Positions 1 through 5,039 of a stretch of DNA of 8,981 nucleotides are shown in pieces. The position numbers were made by a program, and so were the translations under genes. Position 1 is the first letter of the stretch. Every line of letters starts with the position of its first letter. The notes under the pieces were generated by a model. It was not told where the DNA came from and did not search any database. It saw only the letters and a list, made by a program, of their open reading frames with translations. Source of the stretch: a candidate division KSB1 bacterium (lineage in GTDB: Bacteria > Zhuqueibacterota > JdFR-76 > DREG01); the NCBI GenBank assembly GCA_022566355.1, contig JADFJB010000158.1:1-8981 (forward strand), in the 5' to 3' direction.

Positions 1-369
1 GTAGAGAAGATTAACCTTCTCGCGATACTTAATAAGTTTTTTTTGGTCATCAGTTGAATCACAATTTAATGAACATTTACAACAGTAGGATAATACACAT
101 TTTTTTACCATTCAAGTACACCTTTACGGGTGCACTTTCATTATGCCAATAACCAATAGTGAATAAAAAATGATAAAATAATCTCATCATTAAGCTAAAG
201 GCCAACAGCTAAAAGCCAAGGCCCAGACTGGCTAACTTAAAGCAAAACCCTTATATTGAACGCACATTAAATTAGATTTCCAAAAACATTCAGGATTACA
301 AATTTCCCGAAGATATCGGTGTAACCTTTTTGCTTAAGTTTAGTCTACAATATTAAATTTGCAAAAACA
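1..369. other. Intergenic region upstream of the ECF operon
   Basis: I see no convincing gene on either strand. The stretch is AT-rich. A weak imperfect hairpin lies at 116-135 (GTACACC and GGTGCAC arms around TTTACG), possibly the tail of a gene outside the window. Bases 195-232 hold loosely repeated GCTAAA/GCCAA words (GCTAAAGGCCAA, then GCTAAAAGCCAAGG), low-complexity intergenic sequence without a recognised function. The right end carries the ECF-type promoter listed separately. Confidence 0.6.
321..348 (+). promoter_or_regulatory. Candidate ECF-sigma-dependent promoter (autoregulatory)
   Basis: A -35-like GTAACC at 321-326, preceded by T and followed by a T-run, is separated by 16 bases from a -10-like GTCTAC at 343-348. 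An AAC core upstream and a GTC core downstream at 16-17 bases is the usual form of ECF sigma promoters. It lies 33 bases before the TTG start of the ECF gene, giving a short leader of roughly 25-30 bases. The natural inference is that the sigma factor drives its own operon. Seen by eye only; no start-site data. Confidence 0.6.
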
Positions 370-375
370 GAAAGG
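370..375 (+). promoter_or_regulatory. Ribosome binding site that fixes the TTG start of the sigma gene
   Basis: GAAAGG ends six bases before TTG at 382. No in-frame ATG exists upstream back to a stop codon at 322-324. The next in-frame ATG (409) has no purine-rich site before it and would remove conserved N-terminal residues. TTG is therefore the best start, and its lower efficiency may keep sigma levels down. Confidence 0.65.
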
Positions 376-381
376 CAACGA

Positions 382-936
382 TTGAATCCAATTTCAGATA
401 CACAGCTTATGTTTGCTGTTAAAGAAGGTCAAATCGATAAATTGGGACTCTTATTTGAAAGGCATCATGTCGTGTTATTTAATTTTTTCTTAAAACTTAC
501 AGGGAATCGTGAATTGAGTGATGACCTTGTACAGGAGGTTTTCCTCAGGATTTTGAAATATCGAAACAGTTTTCGTGGTGACAGCAAATTTACCTCCTGG
601 ATGTACCAAATCGCAAGAAATGCACGAGTCGATTACTACCGGAAACGCAAGTTAGAGGTTTTGCCGGATGAAGATGTCCGGGAGCCAGTCAGCCAGGATC
701 CTATTGCAACGGAAGAATTGGAAACCAGTCAGGAGGCTGCTATGGTTCGTAAAGCGCTGGACAAGCTGCCATTTAAAAAAAGAGAAGTATTGGTCCTAAG
801 CCGCTTTCAAAATTTAAAATATGAAGAGATTTCAAAAATATTGAATTGCCCGGTATCTACCATAAAGGTGTTGGTTCATCGGGCTATTAAAGATTTAAGG
901 GGTATTTTTTATGAATTATCCGGAGAGAGAATATGA
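382..936 (+). CDS. ECF-family RNA polymerase sigma factor
   Basis: A 184-residue extracytoplasmic-function sigma factor that would direct core RNA polymerase to a small set of promoters. Region 2 spans about residues 20-90, with the typical LFERHH start, the SDDLVQEVFLRILKY core-binding helix and the FTSWMYQIARNARVDYYRK promoter-melting and -10 segment. An acidic linker (about 91-118) leads to region 4 at about 122-175, with LDKLPFKKREVLVLSRF and the helix-turn-helix EEISKILNCPVSTIKVLVHRA that reads the -35 element. Length and the absence of regions 1 and 3 are normal for ECF factors. It starts at TTG 382 with a good ribosome site, and its stop overlaps the start of the anti-sigma gene (ATGA), which implies translational coupling. 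An ECF-type promoter just upstream suggests it activates itself. The ECF subgroup cannot be assigned by eye. Confidence 0.95.
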   Translation: MNPISDTQLMFAVKEGQIDKLGLLFERHHVVLFNFFLKLTGNRELSDDLVQEVFLRILKYRNSFRGDSKFTSWMYQIARNARVDYYRKRKLEVLPDEDVREPVSQDPIATEELETSQEAAMVRKALDKLPFKKREVLVLSRFQNLKYEEISKILNCPVSTIKVLVHRAIKDLRGIFYELSGERI

Positions 937-1790
937 TGAATTGTAAACGAATTGAAGAATATTTACCGGATTTCATCATCGGAGATTTAGACGAGACCAT
1001 CTTATCTGAAATCCAGGAGCATCTTAACACGTGCGATTCGTGTTCAAAGGAGGTTCTGAGCGCTCAGAAAGTCTGGATGAAACTCGGGACGCTGCCAGAC
1101 GAACAACCCGGTGAAGCAACGCGCGAGCGCTTTTATACCATGCTGTCTGCTTACCAGGAAGGTTTATCGCAATCACAACAAGCGCCAAGAGTTCGGGATG
1201 TTATCAATAGCTGGATCGAACGCTGGTGGCCAAAAAATCCTGCTATTCAAATCGGCTTCTCAATGGCACTATTGCTCCTGGGCATATTTGTCGGAAGCCG
1301 GTTTGAACCTGAACAGACCGGGAATATTCAATTGACGGCATTGCAGGAAGAGGTACGCACGCAGAGTCAACTGACGGCATTGCAGGAGGACGTACGCTCG
1401 ATGAGACAACTGGTCAGCCTTGCTTTGTTAAATCAAGAGTCGCCAAGCGAGCGCCTCAAAGGCGTCAGTTTTACAACGAAAGTTGAAAGACCGGATCAGG
1501 AAATCCTGACCGCCTTGTTGAATACTTTAAATAATGATCCCAATGTCAATGTACGATTAGCGGCTATTCAATCCTTATTCCTGTTTTCCAACAATCCTGA
1601 AGTAAAATCAGGCCTGATTCAATCCCTGGCGGTGCAGAAATCACCCTTGATCCAATTTGAATTGATAGAACTTTTGGTGAAGAAGGGCGCAACACAAGCG
1701 ATAGAAACATTAAAACAAATCTCCGAAAATGATAGTGTCAACGTAGCTGTTCGCGAGCGGGCGAAATTAGGGATAGAACAATTAATCTAA
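933..1790 (+). CDS. Membrane anti-sigma factor: zinc-finger-like N-terminus, one TM helix, periplasmic HEAT repeats
   Basis: A 285-residue partner of the ECF factor. The N-terminus has the zf-HC2-type pattern: Cys4, then His30, Cys34 and Cys37 (HLNTCDSC), the fold that typically grips ECF region 2/4. A hydrophobic helix at about 104-121 gives one membrane span with the N-terminus in the cytoplasm. After it comes a short coiled-coil-like segment (132-169) containing a near-identical 13-residue tandem repeat (QLTALQEEVR and QLTALQEDVR), then SPSERLKGV and two or three HEAT-like helical hairpins (about 188-285) including NVRLAAIQSLFLF. The start ATG overlaps the sigma stop by four bases, with GGAG at 922-925. 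By analogy with other zf-HC2 anti-sigma factors it should sequester the sigma factor. The periplasmic HEAT part is the likely sensor or binding platform, possibly for the DUF4097 products of the next genes (inference). Confidence 0.9.
   Translation: MMNCKRIEEYLPDFIIGDLDETILSEIQEHLNTCDSCSKEVLSAQKVWMKLGTLPDEQPGEATRERFYTMLSAYQEGLSQSQQAPRVRDVINSWIERWWPKNPAIQIGFSMALLLLGIFVGSRFEPEQTGNIQLTALQEEVRTQSQLTALQEDVRSMRQLVSLALLNQESPSERLKGVSFTTKVERPDQEILTALLNTLNNDPNVNVRLAAIQSLFLFSNNPEVKSGLIQSLAVQKSPLIQFELIELLVKKGATQAIETLKQISENDSVNVAVRERAKLGIEQLI
1329..1400 (+). repeat. 39-bp-period tandem duplication inside the anti-sigma gene
   Basis: Bases 1329-1361 and 1368-1400 are 33-base copies with four mismatches, starting 39 bases apart. 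They encode QLTALQEEVR and QLTALQEDVR, and a third degenerate unit (QLVSLALLNQ) follows. The repeat lengthens the coiled-coil-like spacer just outside the membrane. Because the period is 13 residues, it does not keep exact heptad register. Confidence 0.85.
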
Positions 1791-1800
1791 AGGAGTACTC

Positions 1801-2658
1801 ATGAATTTTAAAAGAATCATACTGACCATTTTTCTAGTTGTCTTCAGCATTGCAAACCTGGCGGCAACGGATACCAAAAGAGAAATCATCAGGAAAACAT
1901 TAAAGTTTAGCGGTAGTGGCCCCCGTGAGCTTGTTGTTGATAATGTTAACGGATCGATCGAGATCGTCGGGTATAATGGCAATGATGTCCAACTCGTTGC
2001 AAAGTACACAATAAAAGCCCGTTCGGATCGCAAGATGAAACGAGCACAAGAGGAAGTCACTCTGGATATCAGTGATGATGACAATACCATTTCCTTGTAT
2101 GTTGATGGACCCTTTCGCCGCGCAGATGGCTCTATCAACTATAAAGGCTGGCGGCATTACGGTTATGAAGTTACCTATGATTTTGAAATCAAAGTTCCCC
2201 ACAAAACGGATCTGTTTTTAAAGACGATCAACGATGGTGAGATCACCGTTACCAATGTAACCGGAAATTATGAAGTGGATAACATCAATGGCGGCATCGA
2301 AATGGAAAAAATCAACGGAGCCGGTCATGTGTACGCCCTGAATGGAAGTGTCAGGGTTACGTTCACGAAAAATCCCCAAAAGGATTCCTATTTTGGCTCT
2401 CTGAACGGCAATGTAGATGTTACTTTTCAGCCTGGCTTCTCCGCCGATTTACACATTAAGACTTTTAACGGCCAGGCTTATTCGGATTTTCCTTTCACTT
2501 ATTTACCCACTATTTTACCGAAGCCGGTACGAAAGAAAAATGGCAAGTATGTGTACAAGAGTAATCGTGGCGCTAATGTGAGGGTAGGAAAGGGTGGACC
2601 CAAAATTGAATTGGATGGTTTTAACGGCAACATTTATATTTATGAAAATAAAGACTAG
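1801..2658 (+). CDS. Exported DUF4097-family protein (first of two)
   Basis: A 285-residue protein with a Sec-type signal peptide (KRIILTIFLVVFSIANLAA, about residues 4-22). The mature part is made of short repeated strands ending in NG turns: VDNVNGSIEI (47-55), GYNGNDV, NINGGIE (161-167), ALNGSVRVTF (179-188), SLNGNVDVTF (200-209), KTFNGQAYSDF (220-230) and FNGNIYI (274-280). This is the pattern of DUF4097, a putative beta-helix/adhesin-like family that includes LiaG-type proteins of envelope-stress loci. No catalytic residues are evident. Its ribosome site AAGGAG (1790-1795) is strong, and it begins 10 bases after the anti-sigma stop, so it is clearly in the sigma operon. It probably acts in the periplasm or at the outer surface. 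Its partner is unknown, and a role as regulon output or as a signal reporter to the anti-sigma factor is inference. Confidence 0.88.
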   Translation: MNFKRIILTIFLVVFSIANLAATDTKREIIRKTLKFSGSGPRELVVDNVNGSIEIVGYNGNDVQLVAKYTIKARSDRKMKRAQEEVTLDISDDDNTISLYVDGPFRRADGSINYKGWRHYGYEVTYDFEIKVPHKTDLFLKTINDGEITVTNVTGNYEVDNINGGIEMEKINGAGHVYALNGSVRVTFTKNPQKDSYFGSLNGNVDVTFQPGFSADLHIKTFNGQAYSDFPFTYLPTILPKPVRKKNGKYVYKSNRGANVRVGKGGPKIELDGFNGNIYIYENKD

Positions 2659-2660
2659 AA

Positions 2661-2664
2661 AGGG
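2661..2664 (+). promoter_or_regulatory. Ribosome binding site that fixes the start of the second DUF4097 gene
   Basis: AGGG ends seven bases before ATG 2672. The open frame continues upstream to 2594, but that 26-residue extension would overlap the previous gene and put a charged stretch before the signal peptide, so the start at 2672 is chosen. Confidence 0.7.
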
Positions 2665-2671
2665 TAGAAAA

Positions 2672-3493
2672 ATGAAAAAGAATTGGATGACAACTTTAAT
2701 ATTCCTTGCTGCTGCATTTATGGCATGGCCCGGGTTTGCCCAGGAGCAGGTTAGTGAAAAGTTCACTATCGAATTTAGCGATCCATCGAAGCCGGGATAC
2801 TTGAAAGTTAGCTTAACCTATGGTGGAATTACAATTCGTGGTTATGATGGCGATGAAGTGATCATAGAAACCATATATCGCAATAATAATAAAAATTCTC
2901 GTAGAAAAAAATCGAAAGGGATGTATTTAATTCCTAATACGAGCATGGGCTTTACTATCGAGGAAGAAGATAACAGGATGAAAATTTCCGGTCATGGCAA
3001 TTCAAGATCGGACCTGGTCATCGATGTTCCTGTGAATACTTCCCTGCGAATTTCAACAGTCAACGGCGGAGATATTGTGGTGGAAAATATCGAAGGTGAA
3101 ATTGAAGCAAACAATACCAATGGCGGCATCAGGATCATGGATGTTTCCGGTACCGTGATTGCGAACACGACCAATGGCAATGTAATCGTATCCTTTGTGA
3201 ATGTAAAACCGAATAAGGCGATGTCCTTTATTTCTTTCAATGGCAAAGTGGATGTTACTTTCCCGTCAAATGTAAAAGCTGACTTAAGATTAAAAACCCA
3301 AAACGGCAATATTTACAGTGATTTTGAAATCGAGGTCAAACGCACCATTCGTAGAATTGAAGAAAGTCCTCGCAGAAAAGGCGGTAAGTATAAAGTAAGA
3401 TTGGAAGGCGATATGGTTGGCAAGTTAAACGGCGGCGGTCCGGAAATGCATTTTTCCACATATAATGGCAATATTTATATCAGGAAGAATTAG
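2672..3493 (+). CDS. Exported DUF4097-family protein (second of two)
   Basis: A 273-residue protein starting at ATG 2672, 13 bases after the first DUF4097 gene. The signal peptide is classical (MKKNWMTTLIFLAAAFMAWPGFA, predicted cleavage before QEQ at residue 24). The mature part has the same strand/NG-turn pattern: TYGGITIRGYDG (49-60), STVNGGDIVV (128-137), NTNGGIRIMD (148-157), NTTNGNVIVSF (165-175), SFNGKVDVTF (188-197), KTQNGNIYSDF (208-218) and STYNGNIYIRKN at the C-terminus. The C-terminal third aligns by eye with the first copy (ADL..KT.NG..YSDF, KxGKY, GGP, NGNIYI), so the two arose by tandem duplication and then diverged. Two very basic loops (76-82 and 224-237) could touch anionic surface polymers, which is inference. 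It is the last gene of the sigma operon, with a hairpin downstream. Confidence 0.88.
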   Translation: MKKNWMTTLIFLAAAFMAWPGFAQEQVSEKFTIEFSDPSKPGYLKVSLTYGGITIRGYDGDEVIIETIYRNNNKNSRRKKSKGMYLIPNTSMGFTIEEEDNRMKISGHGNSRSDLVIDVPVNTSLRISTVNGGDIVVENIEGEIEANNTNGGIRIMDVSGTVIANTTNGNVIVSFVNVKPNKAMSFISFNGKVDVTFPSNVKADLRLKTQNGNIYSDFEIEVKRTIRRIEESPRRKGGKYKVRLEGDMVGKLNGGGPEMHFSTYNGNIYIRKN

Positions 3494-3515
3494 TATAGTA
3501 ATAATTGTAGTAATT

Positions 3516-3537
3516 CCCCTCCTTTTTTAAGGAGGGG
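3516..3537. repeat. 9-bp hairpin (CCCCTCCTT / AAGGAGGGG), probable dispersed repeat
   Basis: Perfect 9-bp arms (3516-3524 and 3529-3537) around TTTT, followed by TTAGGGGTGGTTT. It lies 22 bases after the operon's last stop. There is no T-run after the stem on the plus strand, so it is not a classic terminator. The word resembles a repeat that recurs in many environmental genomes (from memory, not checked). Confidence 0.6.
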
Positions 3538-3586
3538 TTAGGGGTGGTTTGTGACAAAAATTCAGTTAGAGAACTACCAAACTGTC

Positions 3587-3617
3587 ATCCCCGAATGCTT
3601 TTATCGGGGATCTTTTT
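3587..3617 (+). terminator. Rho-independent-type terminator built from a palindromic repeat
   Basis: ATCCCCGA (3587-3594) pairs perfectly with TCGGGGAT (3604-3611) around a 9-base loop, and CTTTTT follows at once. It sits 94 bases after the last DUF4097 stop and before the DUF2442 promoter, so it would end the sigma operon. The TGTCATCCC...GGGATCT frame recurs at 4876-4900, so the element may also be a genome-wide palindromic repeat. Confidence 0.7.
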
Positions 3618-3639
3618 ATTAATGAACCAAAGAAATAAC

Positions 3640-3668
3640 TTGACATTCGCTGACATATATATGTATTT
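3640..3668 (+). promoter_or_regulatory. Candidate promoter/operator of the DUF2442 gene
   Basis: TTGACA at 3640-3645 is a perfect -35 word, but the -10 is unclear (only AT-rich TATATATGTATTTA at plausible spacing). TGACAT occurs twice exactly 10 bases apart (3641 and 3651), and ACATATATATGT (3653-3664) is a perfect 12-base palindrome across the expected -10. A dyad over a promoter would suit an autorepressed antitoxin-like gene, but AT-alternation makes such palindromes easy by chance. Confidence 0.4.
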
Positions 3669-3694
3669 ACCTCATATTTCAAAATAAGTAAAGT

Positions 3695-3698
3695 AAGG
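3695..3698 (+). promoter_or_regulatory. Ribosome binding site favouring ATG 3707 for the DUF2442 gene
   Basis: AAGG ends eight bases before ATG 3707. The in-frame GTG at 3698 overlaps this site and has no site of its own, so ATG is preferred. Confidence 0.6.
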
Positions 3699-3706
3699 TG
3701 TCCAAA

Positions 3707-4003
3707 ATGCTACACAAAATTTATCATGTCAAATCGTTTGAAATTGTTGCTCCATATACCTTACGAATAGACTTTAATGATTTAACTACTCAAACAATAA
3801 ACTTCGAAGCTATTCTCAAAGGTGAGCTCTATGGACCATTAAGAGATCTATCCCTATTCAACCAGGTGAAGCTAGATCCGGAATTTGAAACTTTAGTGTG
3901 GCCAAATGGTGCGGATTTTGATCCGGAGACTCTTCATAACTGGCCAGACTATGAATCAGCCCTTAGAGAACGTGCAAAACAATGGTCTGCTTCAGTAATC
4001 TAG
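3707..4003 (+). CDS. DUF2442 family protein, orphan antitoxin-like
   Basis: A 98-residue protein matching DUF2442 along its whole length: an N-terminal strand pattern (KIYHVKSFEIVAPYTLRIDFNDLTTQTINF), the characteristic GELYGPLRDLSLFNQVKLDP, then LVWPNGADFDPETLHN and an additional short C-terminal helix. DUF2442 proteins often occur in pairs with DUF4160 and are annotated as putative antitoxins of a type II-like system. No DUF4160-like reading frame lies on either side here: upstream is a terminator and promoter, downstream the convergent TPR remnant. It may therefore be an orphan or act on a partner elsewhere. It is transcribed alone. The family assignment is firm, but the cellular role is not. 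Confidence 0.85.
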   Translation: MLHKIYHVKSFEIVAPYTLRIDFNDLTTQTINFEAILKGELYGPLRDLSLFNQVKLDPEFETLVWPNGADFDPETLHNWPDYESALRERAKQWSASVI

Positions 4004-4030
4004 AGCTTTTTATTTTTTATTTTGTTTTAA

Positions 4031-4057
4031 TCTTGTTCATCCTGTTAATCCGGTCTA
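4031..4057. repeat. Imperfect 9-base tandem repeat (TCTTGTTCA-like)
   Basis: Three consecutive units, TCTTGTTCA, TCCTGTTAA and TCCGGTCTA, lie between the convergent DUF2442 gene and the TPR remnant, followed by TTTTTTATCGGGGGTCT, which echoes the right half of the palindrome at 3600-3613. It looks like repeat debris marking the left edge of the decayed region. Confidence 0.5.
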
Positions 4058-4091
4058 ATTTTTTATCGGGGGTCTACTTGCAAATGCTCAC

Positions 4092-4683
4092 CTACTTCTC
4101 CAACCGCTCGATGAGAAAGAGAATCTCCGCCGCATCAGCGAAATAGAGGGCTGGATCATCGGCCAGGACCGGGTCCCGGGAGCCATCGAGAATAGTGACT
4201 ACAGCCTGTATCAATTGCTTGCGTGAATCTGTTACCTTCGGATCATTAGCAAGTTGTTTGAATAGCGGTTCGATTTCATCTTCCTTTTGTTGAGAGATAA
4301 GGCCCAATACCTGCTCCACCAGTTTCCCGTTACCTCGCTGCGCATAACCCCCCTGCTGCCGGTAGAGGCCCGAGGTAGGCGGCCCGGGCCTGCCGCCATG
4401 CCGCCCGGGCGGCCCCGTGGTCCCCGGCCACTACTTCTATGTCGTGTAAAATACTTAAGGTTTTCCACGGTTCGGCCGCATGACCAAATTGGCGGTCACA
4501 CTCAATCGCCCGCATGATTTCCGGCCGGGCTTCGTCGTATTGTTTGAGCCTATAAAGGTGTCGGCGATGTTGTTGCGGTCAAGGCCTTCATTTTTCAAAT
4601 CGCCCAACGAGGCATCAATATCAGCTGGTTGCCGGTAAAAGATCACCGCCTCTTCCGGGCCGATTCATATTTGTGTAATGCGC
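4092..4683 (-). pseudogene. C-terminal remnant of a large TPR protein, with two clear frame changes and a probable third
   Basis: Reading the minus strand and changing frame gives one continuous, family-like sequence. It runs from a doubtful ALHKYESA, through EEAVIFYRQPADIDASLGD and DRNNIADT, to LYRLKQYDEARPEIMRAI, HAAEPWKTLSILHDIEVV, ARAAWRQARAAYL, YRQQGGYAQRGNGKLVEQV, LIQAVVTILDGSRDP, and ending in DAAEILFLIERLEK and TAG at 4092. This is the usual C-terminal end of long TPR proteins (helical scaffolds, often with CHAT or NACHT-type partners). Clear frame changes lie near 4364-4370 (about +4 bases) and 4555-4560 (one base lost). The one at 4656-4657 depends on the uncertain ALHKYESA segment. 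No start codon or upstream TPRs are present, so most of the gene is missing. Bases 4371-4430 are 85% GC, unlike the surroundings. It could also be a chain of sequencing errors, but the missing 5' part would remain. Confidence 0.75.
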
Positions 4684-5039
4684 CAACTGGTTTTGGAAGG
4701 GAGATTTCGAGAAACTGAAATGCACGAGATCTAATCGGATGGTGGAAGTTTTTTATCAAAATCCGGAAGCAAGTAGATTTAGGAAAGAAAGCGGATACTG
4801 CAGTTGCTATCCCTATTTTAGCTATTAACCTGGATAATTCATGAATCATGTTTTTAAGCTTAAAACTTCCAATTATGTCATCCCGTCGGGGACGGGATCT
4901 ATTTCCATACATATGAAAAAGCAGAATGTTAAGCATGAAAATAGGGTGAAATGATCTTTTCTTGGATAACAATTATAAGGTTTATGAATAGGTCAGGTTA
5001 ATCTTATTAAGATGAATCAGTCTTTCCTTTTAATATCTA
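4684..5039. other. Non-coding gap between the TPR remnant and the phosphatase remnant
   Basis: An open frame at 4643-4972 on the minus strand shows no recognisable domain and runs through a palindromic repeat, so I do not call it. A few residues near 4680-4730 could be further decayed TPR sequence. The only structured element is the hairpin at 4880-4898. Confidence 0.5.
4876..4900. repeat. Second copy of the TGTCATCCC...GGGATCT palindromic repeat
   Basis: ATCCCGTC (4880-4887) and GACGGGAT (4891-4898) pair perfectly around GGG. With the flanks, the element reads TGTCATCCC...GGGATCT, the same frame as at 3584-3613 but with a shorter centre. No T-run follows on either strand, so a terminator is unlikely. 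It is probably a dispersed REP-like palindrome. Confidence 0.65.

Noticed and set aside
2594-2671. Upstream extension of the second DUF4097 gene
   Set aside because: It would overlap the previous gene and spoil the signal peptide. ATG 2672 has its own ribosome site.
3547-3620. Small frame starting at GTG 3550 within the post-operon region
   Set aside because: Only 23 codons, crosses the terminator hairpin, and has no ribosome site.
4381-4413. Paired GC palindromes as a regulatory or origin element
   Set aside because: They fall inside the alanine/arginine-rich helix of the TPR coding remnant, so codon composition explains them adequately.
4643-4972. 109-codon open frame on the minus strand
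   Set aside because: No recognisable domain, passes through the palindromic repeat at 4880-4898, and its end merges with the TPR remnant. It is most likely chance in decayed sequence.
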